Below, in pieces: positions 7,481 through 15,533 of a stretch of DNA of 20,685 nucleotides. Each line of letters begins with the position of its first letter. Position 1 is the stretch's first letter. The notes beneath the pieces were generated by a model, which worked only from the letters and a program-made list of their open reading frames with translations, ran no database searches and was not told where the DNA came from. The stretch is taken from NCBI GenBank assembly GCA_052173355.1, contig JBQMYS010000024.1, positions 1 through 20,685 of the forward strand, given 5' to 3'. The translations under genes and the position numbers were made by a program. This stretch comes from JABZIP01 sp052173355 (lineage in GTDB: Bacteria > Bacillota > Clostridia > Peptostreptococcales > Anaerovoracaceae).

Positions 7481-7934
7481 TTACGCGCCCCCTTTCTTTT
7501 AATTCCTGTAAATAATTTCCCAGTTCGTCAACGCCTTCTTTAGTTTCAAGATTTATATTAAAATAAGGCTCGCTTACACCTATTGCATTTAGTTGCTTCT
7601 TACAAATTTCAGCATTTTCGGGCTTTTTATCAGCTTTGGTAATAACCCCTATTACAGGACATCTAAACGCCTTAGCAAATCCGTAAGAATAAACTTCCGT
7701 ACACTTTGACTGATCAACAATCAATATCATACACCAAGCATCCTGAGCAAGCGCAATCATATGCTTATACATCCAAACATTTTCAATATATGCACTGGGC
7801 ACATCAATGGTCTTGTCCGTATATATCGTGTCCTGAGTTTTTTTGAGCGGTCCATCATAATCATTAAAAAAATTAACAAGAGATGTTTTGCCGCACCCTC
7901 TCGGTCCGATAACCATGATTCTCTTTTTTCTCAT
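7461..7934 (-). CDS. EutP/PduV-like small GTPase-fold protein
   Basis: This 157-residue P-loop protein has Walker A GPRGCGKTS (residues 10-18), a switch-like region around DTIYTDKTIDVP, LIVDQSK (71-77) and the guanine-specificity motif TKAD (99-102). This is the EutP/PduV family found in most metabolosome operons. Salmonella EutP has been reported to act as an acetate kinase, and PduV has been linked to compartment movement. Which role holds here cannot be read from sequence. The start ATG 7934 overlaps the upstream eutS-like stop by four bases (ATGA) and has no strong ribosome site, which points to translational coupling. Its 3' end overlaps the GrpU-like gene. Confidence 0.92.
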   Translation of the reverse strand: MRKKRIMVIGPRGCGKTSLVNFFNDYDGPLKKTQDTIYTDKTIDVPSAYIENVWMYKHMIALAQDAWCMILIVDQSKCTEVYSYGFAKAFRCPVIGVITKADKKPENAEICKKQLNAIGVSEPYFNINLETKEGVDELGNYLQELKERGRVSGHKNN

Positions 7935-8284
7935 GTTTTTGTAACCGGAACCGTAGTAAACTCAAGTAGATTGCAAAGTGTTTCTGTTACAGCCGTTAAA
8001 GCGGTTTCGACACTTTGAACATCGCCTGCCACAACAACCGAGCCCGTAAAACGATCCAGAAATCCGATTTCCACATCAGCGGTTTTGGTTGCAATATCCG
8101 CTGCTATAATAGCAGTTTCACATGGTGTCAAAGTCAATATTCCTATCGCACCTCGATCGTCAATGCCAAGCCTCTCATAGATGTCTTTCATAGGAGAAGC
8201 AATAACATGGGCAATAGTAACCTGTTTACCCGGAACTGATTCCTGTATTATACGGTCTACCGCTTTTTCATTCATTACTCCCAT
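7931..8284 (-). CDS. eutS: EutS/PduU-type permuted BMC-H shell protein
   Basis: The product matches EutS from end to end: RIIQESVPGKQVTIAHVIA, then GAIGILTLTPCETAIIAADIA, then EIGFLDRFTGSVVVAGDV. This class has a circularly permuted BMC domain, and six N-terminal strands form a small beta-barrel over the pore, so it is usually thought not to be an open channel. The length of 117 residues is normal. The frame opens one codon earlier at a TTG (8287), but AAAGGTG is well placed for ATG 8284. ATG 8275 (MNEKAVDRIIQ) is an alternative that aligns equally well but lies far from the ribosome site. It sits 23 bases after cutD and overlaps the eutP-like gene by four bases. Confidence 0.92.
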   Translation of the reverse strand: MGVMNEKAVDRIIQESVPGKQVTIAHVIASPMKDIYERLGIDDRGAIGILTLTPCETAIIAADIATKTADVEIGFLDRFTGSVVVAGDVQSVETALTAVTETLCNLLEFTTVPVTKT

Positions 8285-8307
8285 CAATTCACCTTTCTGC
8301 CTGCGGT

Positions 8308-9258
8308 CTAGTGTCTAATCACCGAAACCGGAAAATCATAATCCTTGATCCAACTTTCAATCCTGTCTAAATCTTCTTCACTAAGACTCGGATCGTCATC
8401 TATAGGATACTCCATGCCTAATTGGTTGTACTTGTGCACACCCAACTTGTGGTAAGGTAACAGGTCTATACCTTTAAAGTTTTTTGCATCTTTATATGGC
8501 ATCAGAAATTCTATTACCCCTAAAATTTCTTCTTTACTGTCATTTATACCCTTTAACATAGGCATTCTTATCTTTACATTGTATCTATGGTTCAACAGTT
8601 CCTTCAAATTTTCAAGAATAACTTCGTTCCTCACACCTGTCAGTTCCTGATGTTTTTCCGAATTGATATTCTTTATATCAAACAAGAACAAATCAACGAA
8701 TTCCGCTAATTTCATAATCGTTTCTTTTTGCGTATATCCACACGTTTCTATTGCAGTATTTATGCCTTCCCGTTTGCAAGATTGAAGTAAACTCAAGGCA
8801 GCCTCAGGCTGTGAGGAAACTTCCCCTCCTCCGAGGGTAACACCTCCACCTGACTGATCGTAAAACGCTCTATCTTCTTCAACATAATCAAGCAGATTTG
8901 CAATAGTTTCCTGCTCGCCTGCCACCTTCAATGCCGCATAATAACACGCTTGAACACATTTTCCACAACCTATGCAATCAATCTCGCGATTAACTATATG
9001 CTCACCATTTTCGTTAAAACTATGTATACCTTGCGGACAAACCGGAACACAAGCCTGGCATCCTACGCAATTTGAAGCCGTAAACATTATCTGATATTTT
9101 CTTACAAGTCCTTCCGGATTCGAACACCACTTGCATCGAAGCGGACAACCCTTAAAAAACACCAATGTTCTGACACCTGGACCATCATACATATTGTATT
9201 TTTGCTTATTAAAGATGAAAGCTTTACGCTCAACCATCTTTGTTCCGTTGTCATTCAT
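8308..9258 (-). CDS. cutD: Choline TMA-lyase activating enzyme CutD (radical SAM)
   Basis: The enzyme uses S-adenosylmethionine and a reduced 4Fe-4S cluster to install the glycyl radical on CutC. The radical SAM triad C-x3-C-x2-C is at Cys38, Cys42 and Cys45 (GCPLRCKWC). Two ferredoxin-like cluster motifs follow (Cys64/67/70/74 and Cys95/98/101/105), as in activases of the glycerol dehydratase/CutD group and unlike the shorter PflA. The GGGEVSSQPE motif that helps bind SAM is present. At 316 residues it has normal length. Start ATG 9258 has AGGAGAGG 8 bases upstream. It lies 34 bases after cutC, the standard order. Its specificity for CutC is inferred from the neighbouring gene. Confidence 0.95.
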   Translation of the reverse strand: MNDNGTKMVERKAFIFNKQKYNMYDGPGVRTLVFFKGCPLRCKWCSNPEGLVRKYQIMFTASNCVGCQACVPVCPQGIHSFNENGEHIVNREIDCIGCGKCVQACYYAALKVAGEQETIANLLDYVEEDRAFYDQSGGGVTLGGGEVSSQPEAALSLLQSCKREGINTAIETCGYTQKETIMKLAEFVDLFLFDIKNINSEKHQELTGVRNEVILENLKELLNHRYNVKIRMPMLKGINDSKEEILGVIEFLMPYKDAKNFKGIDLLPYHKLGVHKYNQLGMEYPIDDDPSLSEEDLDRIESWIKDYDFPVSVIRH

Positions 9259-9292
9259 GTAAATTCCTCTCCTATCTTATGGAGCCGGTTTC

Positions 9293-11887
9293 TTAGAATT
9301 TTGTTAGCATAGTTCTGCTGATAATTTCGTCCTGAACATCCTTACAAAGCTCTGTAAAGAAAGCACTATATCCGGCTACACGAACTACTAAATCCTTATA
9401 TTGTTCAGGATGCTTCTGCGCTTCAAGAAGTGTATTGTTATCCATGTAGTTGAACTGCATTTCACCGTTACCGAATGCGCACGCTGTACGAAGAAGCGTT
9501 ATTATACCGTTTTCTCCTTCCGGCGTATCTAAAAGTCCTGCCATGAGTTTGAAGTTGTGAACCATACCGATATTCATGTTGTCATTTGCAAGCTTTGAAA
9601 TTGTCTTGATAATAGCAGTAGGTCCCTTGAAGTCTGCACCCTGTGTAGGCGAAATACCGTCTGACAAAGGTGTCCAAGCGGCTCTTCCTCCTGCTGAAGC
9701 TCCGGTCAACTGTCCGAATGGTGTATTATTTGAAATGGAAAGAGTACCATGGCTCAATATCGAGTGCAATGTCTTATACTTTCTGTGCTCCATTTCAGTA
9801 AAGTTGATAAGATCGGCAGCTATCAAATCGGCATAGTCGTCATCGTTACCGTATTTAGGAGCTGCAAGACAATCAGCCTTAACCTGATCGTAGCCTACAA
9901 AATCTGCAACCAAAGCTTCATTTAACTGTTTAAGTGTATATTTCTTATCATCAAATACCAACTTCTTTATTGCAGCCATAGCGTCTGCGTATGTAGCAAG
10001 TCCGGACCAAACAACTCCAGGTCCGAAGTTATACATTGCTCCACCTGCGGATACGTCCTTACCTTTTTCCATACAACCTTCAAACATTATAGACATGAGC
10101 GGTTTTGGTGCCAAGTCTCTATGTACTCTCTGTGAGATTACGGTTGCAACGGCAGTCCATTTTGTAATGTACTTAATCTGTTCTTTTACTGCAGCTTCAA
10201 ACTGTTCATAAGTTTTGTACTGATCAATATCTCCAAGATCAGGGCAAACCTGTTTTCCATACCACAAAGGCACACCTCGATTAAGAACAAGCTCTATACA
10301 AATAGGCCACTGAGTATATGCTGTTGAAGTCCACTGATAAAGTCTTCCTGATTTTTGAGGTTCTACGCAACCCATCAAGCAATAATCTCTTGCATCTTCG
10401 ATAGATATTCCCTTTGCAAGCATCATCTTGATATGTGTATCGTCAAAGTGACAAGCAGGGAATCCCATTCCTGCACGAATTACATCAACAATCTTCTTCA
10501 TATATTTCTGAGGTGATTTGTTGTTAATTCTGCAAGCAAGTGAAGGCTGATAAATCTTTGTATGTCTTACCGCATCCATTAAAAGATAAGTAAGTTCATT
10601 TGTTGCATCTCTGCCGTCTCTTGTAAGTCCGCCTACGCACATATTAACAAACGGCTGGTATCCTGCGAAGAACTTGGAACCGCCCTCGCTTGTTACCCAC
10701 ATCATCTCGGACATCTTTACAAGCATACAGCTTGCAAGTTCAAATGCAAGATAATTGTTAATTCTTCCGGAATCAATATCTGCTTTGTAGTAAGGATACA
10801 TATACTGGTCAACTCGACCGATCGACATACCTGTCTGGTTTTCTTCAACAGGAAGAAGTGATTCAACTGTAAATACAGACTGAATTGCTTCCCAGAAAGT
10901 TTCAGGCTTATGAGCAGGAACTCTCGCATTTACTTCTGAAATCTTCAAAAGTTCTTCTTTTCTCTTAGGGTTTGTTTCCCTTGCTGCGAGTTCTGCCGCA
11001 TACTGTGACATTCTTCTTGCATATGCCATAACACCTTCAGTTGTTTCAATACAAGCCTTGTAGAAATAAATCTTCTCAAGATCTTCAGGATTTTCATAAT
11101 CAAGTTTTGCAAGATGATCTTTTGCCTCTTGCTGAATGTCAAGCATACCCTTTTTCATAAGTATTACATCATATCCCGGATTTGAGTCTCCTCCTCCGTT
11201 TACTGCGTGATACGAACAGTCAGATACGAATGACTCTCCGGAAAGTTCCCAAACACCTGCTTCACGATATTGGCTTTCACAATACTCATCAACAGATTTT
11301 CCTTTCCAATATGGGAACAATTCCTCCCTCATTATTCTCTTGTCTTCATCTGAAATATAGAACGGGTCCTGATCACGTTTTCCGATTGTATCAATTTCAT
11401 CTACCATCCATCTCCATGCAATATCAGGAGAGAATGCACCTGCTCTTGGTGCTCCGTTTGGTGCTCCGACGATAAGTTCATCATCTTGAATTACAAGAGG
11501 TGCTGTTTCACAGCAATATCTAAAACACTTCGCACGAAGAAGTATAGGCGGCATTCCAGGATTTTCTTTTGTAATCTGAGTTACCGCACGTGCTCTGTGC
11601 GTTGTAATTGAAGGAACTTGCTTCAAAAAGTTCGCTTTCAAGTTTACAATACGCTGTGTAGGACCTACCGGAACTCCATCCGCATCAACCTGCGTTGTCG
11701 GCGCCGCTGTTGATGAATAATATATAGGTTTATCATTTCCGCCATTATTGTAATTTGCGGAATTTGTAGGGATATTTGCAATATCTCCCGCAACGGACTG
11801 AAACATCTTCATCAAAGATGCACGTTCTTCTGCGGACATATTTTGAGTTGCCTCTGCAAGTTTATTTGAAAAATCTCGAATATCCAA
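9293..11887 (-). CDS. cutC: Choline trimethylamine-lyase CutC (glycyl radical enzyme)
   Basis: It cleaves choline to trimethylamine and acetaldehyde by radical chemistry, without oxygen. The 864 residues contain the thiyl cysteine Cys507 and base Glu509 (GCVEPQ) and the C-terminal radical glycine Gly839 (RVAGYS). They also contain the choline-site residues Tyr226, Asp234, Phe413, Thr520 and Tyr524. All sit exactly 18 positions after the residues I recall for Desulfovibrio alaskensis CutC (208, 216, 395, 489, 491, 502, 506, 821), which separates it from diol dehydratases and pyruvate formate-lyase. The N-terminus (MDIRDFSNKLAEATQ...) is an amphipathic helix followed by an Asn/Pro-rich linker to about residue 70, probably the encapsulation signal. 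The long extra N-terminal domain of type II CutC is absent. The start is TTG 11887 after GAGAGGTAG. Confidence 0.97.
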   Translation of the reverse strand: MDIRDFSNKLAEATQNMSAEERASLMKMFQSVAGDIANIPTNSANYNNGGNDKPIYYSSTAAPTTQVDADGVPVGPTQRIVNLKANFLKQVPSITTHRARAVTQITKENPGMPPILLRAKCFRYCCETAPLVIQDDELIVGAPNGAPRAGAFSPDIAWRWMVDEIDTIGKRDQDPFYISDEDKRIMREELFPYWKGKSVDEYCESQYREAGVWELSGESFVSDCSYHAVNGGGDSNPGYDVILMKKGMLDIQQEAKDHLAKLDYENPEDLEKIYFYKACIETTEGVMAYARRMSQYAAELAARETNPKRKEELLKISEVNARVPAHKPETFWEAIQSVFTVESLLPVEENQTGMSIGRVDQYMYPYYKADIDSGRINNYLAFELASCMLVKMSEMMWVTSEGGSKFFAGYQPFVNMCVGGLTRDGRDATNELTYLLMDAVRHTKIYQPSLACRINNKSPQKYMKKIVDVIRAGMGFPACHFDDTHIKMMLAKGISIEDARDYCLMGCVEPQKSGRLYQWTSTAYTQWPICIELVLNRGVPLWYGKQVCPDLGDIDQYKTYEQFEAAVKEQIKYITKWTAVATVISQRVHRDLAPKPLMSIMFEGCMEKGKDVSAGGAMYNFGPGVVWSGLATYADAMAAIKKLVFDDKKYTLKQLNEALVADFVGYDQVKADCLAAPKYGNDDDYADLIAADLINFTEMEHRKYKTLHSILSHGTLSISNNTPFGQLTGASAGGRAAWTPLSDGISPTQGADFKGPTAIIKTISKLANDNMNIGMVHNFKLMAGLLDTPEGENGIITLLRTACAFGNGEMQFNYMDNNTLLEAQKHPEQYKDLVVRVAGYSAFFTELCKDVQDEIISRTMLTKF

Positions 11888-11905
11888 AACTACTACCTCT
11901 CTTTT

Positions 11906-13394
11906 CTATTTATTTTTTAATATAACTTCCAATAGCATTTCCGCTATCTTTTTTATGGCTTCATCATTGCGACATTCCAATCCTGAAACATTCGCAAAAT
12001 CACCATAGGGAGTCCCGATGCCCATATCTTCTATCCTTCTAACACCATATCCGACTTTTCGAATATAGACAAGATTCATAGGAGATACGTTGTCAGAGGT
12101 CATTCCTTTTCCAACCAATCCGCTCCCTAGAGTCATTGCAGGGAAAAGGTTTGTGGTCGCTCCCATACTGCCAAATACTGCCGGTGTGTTTACAAGCATT
12201 CTTCCTACAGGTTTTTTTAGTGCAAACTGTTTTATTACTTCTTCATCGCGCGAATGAATAACCAAAGTATGCCCCTTATTTTCAGAAACAAGTAATTCAA
12301 TACACTTTTCACAAGCGTGCATCCAGTCATCCTCTATGTAGTATGCAAGTACCGGGCAGAGTTTTTCCTTTGAATAAGGATTTGTTTGTGACACATACTT
12401 TTGCGGTGATAACAGTACCCTTGTCGTATCGGGAACATTAAATCCCGCTTTTTTTGCCAGATATACAGCCGTTTTTCCTACGGTTTCGGAATTTGCTTCT
12501 CCATTCGGATAATACAAAATATTCGCCAGCTTAGAAGCTTCTTCTTCATTCATAAAATATCCGCCATTATTTTCCAGCTCCATTTTCACTTCACCGGCAA
12601 TACAGCTGTCAACTACTATTGCCTGCTCTGCCGCCGAAACCATACCGTTATCAAAAGTTTTACTTGCAATTATATCAAGCACTGCTTGATGAATGTTTGC
12701 TGTTCTTTCAATAAATGCAGGACCGCTTCCGTTTCCGCCGTATATCATAGGCTTTCCTGCAGCGGAAGCTTCTTTTAACATGCCCGGCACCCCGGTATTT
12801 AAAATCAGAGATGTGAATTTGTGATTCATCATTTCTACAGCCCCTGCTTGAGTAACCGCATGAAGATACGCAACAGCACCTTCTACGAGTCCATGTTCTT
12901 CAGCTGCACCTATCAAAATGTCAAGCACTCTTGCAACTGTTTTTTTTTGCCCTCGGATGTGGTGAAAACACTATAGCATTTCCGGATTTTACGGCTATCA
13001 GCGTATTGTATATGGTTGTCGAAACCGGACTTGTTGCAGGGCAAAGCCCTATGATAACACCTATAGGAACTCCTATATCCATAATTTTTTTTGTTTCATC
13101 TTTTTTTATAATGCCCACGCAATGCATATCTTTAATCTGCGTAGGTAAATAATCACAGACAAAACGATTCTTGATATATTTATCCTGCCATCTCCCATAA
13201 TCGGTTTCATCACAGGACATCTCTGCAAGTTCTTTCGTATGCTTAGATACCGCATCCGCCATAGCAAATACGATTTCATCAAGTTTTTCCTGCGGAAATG
13301 TCGCCAGTTTTTTTTGAGCTTCTTTCGCATTCTCAACCAATATACGGGCTTCCTGAATGGAGAGCAAATCATGATCTATTATTTTCATATTCAT
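11906..13394 (-). pseudogene. Second aldehyde dehydrogenase-like gene: frameshifted at A9, catalytic Cys replaced by Ser
   Basis: Two frames together give one 495-residue CoA-acylating aldehyde dehydrogenase, a paralogue of the enzyme at 4765-6444. Frame 1 runs from ATG 13394 (after AAGGAGAG) to a TGA at 12921. Frame 2 continues from about 12948 to 11906. They meet in a run of nine A on the coding strand (12948-12940). With eight A the reading FSPHPRAKKTVARVLDIL is continuous and aligns with the paralogue. The NAD/CoA segments (CPATSPVSTT) and GSMGATTNLFP are kept, but the catalytic motif reads FDNGMVSAAEQ with Ser253 (codon TCG) where the paralogue has Cys. The C-terminus ends in a helix (IKKIAEMLLEVILKNK) that could target it to the compartment. 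It may be a decayed gene, a slippage-expressed non-catalytic scaffold, or a sequencing error in a homopolymer. Confidence 0.85.
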
Positions 13395-13423
13395 TTAAAT
13401 CTCTCCTTTACTCCCTACATTTT

Positions 13424-13744
13424 TTATTCTTCAGTCTTGTAAGGTAATAATTTGTCAACTTTGTAAAGTGCTGTAATTTTTTTCAAATCTTCGTGCGGTC
13501 TTGCAATTACGATTGAGCTATAAGGTTCCGCTCCCATATCCTGAACCGCTTTCACACCTGCTTCTACCGCTGTTTTACAAGCGCCAACATCTCCTTCTAC
13601 AAGAACAGAGATATAGCCTGATGCAGTATTTTCAAAGCCTATAAGCTCTACTTCAGCAGCCTTTACCATAGCATCGGCAGCTGAAATAACAAATACTATA
13701 CCAAAAGTTTCTACTAAGCCTAAAGCTTCTGATCTTATTGCCAT
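13424..13744 (-). CDS. BMC-H hexameric shell protein
   Basis: This 106-residue product has one BMC domain (EALGLVETFGIVFVISAADA, VEGDVGACKTAVEAG, IVIARPHEDL) and a short charged tail (residues 95-106, DKLLPYKTEE end). The pore loop reads T-A-S-G (40-43), followed by Tyr44 where its two paralogues here have Leu. Hydrophobic residues also replace the usual Gly-Ser at FGIVFV. These differences suggest a distinct pore or edge role in a mixed shell. Start ATG 13744 follows AAAGGAGAG. It lies between another shell gene and the damaged aldehyde dehydrogenase gene. Confidence 0.93.
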   Translation of the reverse strand: MAIRSEALGLVETFGIVFVISAADAMVKAAEVELIGFENTASGYISVLVEGDVGACKTAVEAGVKAVQDMGAEPYSSIVIARPHEDLKKITALYKVDKLLPYKTEE

Positions 13745-13761
13745 GTTACCACTCTCCTTTC

Positions 13762-14061
13762 TTATAACTCATCTACATCGTAGATGGAAACGATGTCGCC
13801 AATCGGCTTAATAGGTCTTGGAATAACCTGAGTTGCTGTCAATTTGCCGATTGCACTTGCCGCTTCAGCTCCCGCTTTGATTGCTGCTGTAACGGCTGCT
13901 ACATCGCCCTTAATCATGATAGTAACCAATGTTGAACCTACATTTTCATACGAGATAAGTTCAACTTCTGCCGCTTTCAGCATTTTATCGCAAGCTTCAA
14001 GCGCAGGAACCATACCTACCGTCTCCAGCATTCCCAGAGCTTCATCTGCGTAGTATCTCAT
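13762..14061 (-). CDS. BMC-H hexameric shell protein
   Basis: A single BMC domain occupies the 99-residue product: DEALGMLETVGMVPALEACD, IKGDVAAVTAAIKAGAEA and TQVIPRPIKPIG. The pore loop is V-G-S-T (41-44), closest to the PduA-type GSG loop. Such hexamers build the facets of the shell and pass choline and products. The frame opens two codons earlier at a GTG, but AGGAGAG is 7 bases before ATG 14061 and too close to the GTG, so the ATG is chosen. It is the first shell gene of the operon and lies 19 bases after the small unknown gene. Confidence 0.93.
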   Translation of the reverse strand: MRYYADEALGMLETVGMVPALEACDKMLKAAEVELISYENVGSTLVTIMIKGDVAAVTAAIKAGAEAASAIGKLTATQVIPRPIKPIGDIVSIYDVDEL

Positions 14062-14080
14062 GTTCACTCTCTCCTTTCAA

Positions 14081-14350
14081 CTACTGTAAATAACTGTCTA
14101 TTACATCAGCTTCATCTTGAGTGCAGGCATAATAGATCACCAGTTTTCCATTTTTATCGAGCTCGTATTTACTCTCGTGAATTATAGCGTTTGAACAAGC
14201 AGTCATAAGTGCTTCGTCCATAGCCTTATCCTTAAATGCCTTAAATCCGCTATATGTATCTTTAAGTGCATTCTGCACATCTGCCCTACTTAAATCTTTA
14301 TCAACGTTTTCTGAAAAGTTTTTCAGCATTGCTGCAAATAATGTTCTCAT
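14081..14350 (-). CDS. Small protein of unknown function in the BMC operon
   Basis: I do not recognise the family. The 89 residues are soluble and mainly helical: an N-terminal helix (MRTLFAAMLKNFSENVD), a Lys/Asp-rich middle with possible helices around 22-55, then a short strand-like part (KYELDKNGKLVIYYACTQDEADVI). There is no signal peptide, membrane segment or metal motif, and only two cysteines (residues 52 and 75). It has a strong ribosome site (AAGGAGGCG) and sits tightly between the permease gene and the first shell gene, so it is surely made with the compartment. Possible roles are a shell accessory, a cargo adaptor or a partner of the permease. None is supported beyond position. 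Confidence 0.8.
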   Translation of the reverse strand: MRTLFAAMLKNFSENVDKDLSRADVQNALKDTYSGFKAFKDKAMDEALMTACSNAIIHESKYELDKNGKLVIYYACTQDEADVIDSYLQ

Positions 14351-14368
14351 ATTTTTACGCCTCCTTAC

Positions 14369-15472
14369 TTATTCTGCCTTATTGGCTTTATCCTGGGAAA
14401 TAGCAAGAAGTAAGATACCGCCTACCATTATAAGAGCACCAACCCATGCAGGCCAAGCAAGCATAAATCCGTCTCCGCCAAAGATTAAACCGCAAATTAC
14501 CAAGCAGTACGCAGGTCCCCAGAACGCATATGTTCCGTTACATCCCATACCTAGGGCCGCTCCGCACATTGAAGCTCCTTTGTACCAGAATTTAAATGAC
14601 CAAGATGCAAATATACCCGCTACAAAGAACATCCATACTGACGGTCCGTCCATAAGAGCCTGTCCTACAAGAGCAATTCCGGAACCTATGCCTTCTCCTC
14701 CGATGATTGAAAGAATTGAGCAAAGAATAACAGCATTAACAAGACCGGATGTAACCTGTCTGATACAAATTGCAACTTCGGTATCTACCATACAGCAAGC
14801 ATATCCACCGACTGCACCTTCAATACCCCAACCGAGAGCCGCCAAGAACGCAGCCGCCATACCAAGCACCGCATCGCCACTCAAGTTTCCGAAAATTCCT
14901 GCAAGTCCGTCTTCAGGTATTCCATATCCGAACAAACCGATAATTACAGCTGCCGAGAAACAAATAACGATACCGCCGATCATTCCGCCTGTAAGTTTTT
15001 GTTTGTATAAAAATCTACCTATAATTGCTCCAATAGCCGCATTCAATGCCGCAATCGGTACTATGATAGAGCCTGCCATTTGAAGTCCTATTACATAGCA
15101 AGTAGATGCCAACGGTCCTCCGATAATTGCCGCAACTATCAGGATTTTACCGGGTTTTGTTTTTATTGCTCTTGCAAAGTCGCCCAATCTGCCTATAAAC
15201 CCTGCCCAGCCAAGTGACCATATAGCGGAACAGATGTCATTTACAGCCGCGCCTACAGCCGACAATGTGTAAACTACTGCAAATGCAGATAATCCACTTT
15301 CCGCTCCGTACCAAGCTGCCCATACACCTGTCGCCATACCCTGCGTTAGAAATGCAGTGTAGCCACCATATAGGAAACCTGAAAGTAAAGCAATAAAAAT
15401 TCCTTTTTTTCTGAACGCTAAAGCCATTTGCTTTCTAGCTTCGAGCGCCGCTACGTTGTTGATTTCACCCAT
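14369..15472 (-). CDS. Ten-helix DMT/EamA-like permease, first gene of cut operon
   Basis: The 367 residues carry about ten hydrophobic helices (near 24-45, 60-85, 110-134, 135-155, 162-182, 200-226, 236-258, 276-296, 305-332, 338-360). They are arranged as two similar halves, as in drug/metabolite transporters of the EamA type. The segment MAGSIIVPIAALNAAIGAIIGRF fits the family's conserved helix 4. It heads the choline operon directly behind a probable MerR-activated promoter, so a role in choline uptake or trimethylamine release is likely, but the substrate cannot be read from sequence. It is not a BCCT or ABC choline transporter. Trp-rich loops (AIWSLGWAGFIG, SVWMFFVAGIFASWSFKFWY) could form an aromatic cage for a quaternary amine. 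Start ATG 15472 follows AAGGAG. Confidence 0.82.
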   Translation of the reverse strand: MGEINNVAALEARKQMALAFRKKGIFIALLSGFLYGGYTAFLTQGMATGVWAAWYGAESGLSAFAVVYTLSAVGAAVNDICSAIWSLGWAGFIGRLGDFARAIKTKPGKILIVAAIIGGPLASTCYVIGLQMAGSIIVPIAALNAAIGAIIGRFLYKQKLTGGMIGGIVICFSAAVIIGLFGYGIPEDGLAGIFGNLSGDAVLGMAAAFLAALGWGIEGAVGGYACCMVDTEVAICIRQVTSGLVNAVILCSILSIIGGEGIGSGIALVGQALMDGPSVWMFFVAGIFASWSFKFWYKGASMCGAALGMGCNGTYAFWGPAYCLVICGLIFGGDGFMLAWPAWVGALIMVGGILLLAISQDKANKAE

Positions 15473-15496
15473 AAAAATACTCCTTCCGTTTTTTCT

Positions 15497-15522
15497 ATCA
15501 TTGTTAAATAATTAACGATGAT
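15497..15522 (-). promoter_or_regulatory. Hairpin in the leader of the cut operon
   Basis: ATCATTGTTAA (15497-15507) and TTAACGATGAT (15512-15522) form 11-base arms with a 4-base loop. On the minus-strand RNA ten of eleven positions pair, with one C-A mismatch. It lies in the transcribed leader, shortly before the permease ribosome site, and no U tract follows, so it is not a terminator. It may stabilise the RNA or influence translation. Confidence 0.45.
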
Positions 15523-15533
15523 TGTTATGAGAA

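Noticed and set aside
9293..11887. Glycyl radical enzyme as a propanediol/glycerol dehydratase
   Set aside because: The choline-specific residues (Tyr226, Asp234, Phe413, Thr520, Tyr524) and the GCVEPQ context fit CutC, and a diol dehydratase would not keep this set.
14382..15083. Long open frame (233 codons) on the plus strand
   Set aside because: It lies entirely antisense to the permease gene, is Pro/Ile-rich as expected from complementing hydrophobic codons, and has no ribosome site.
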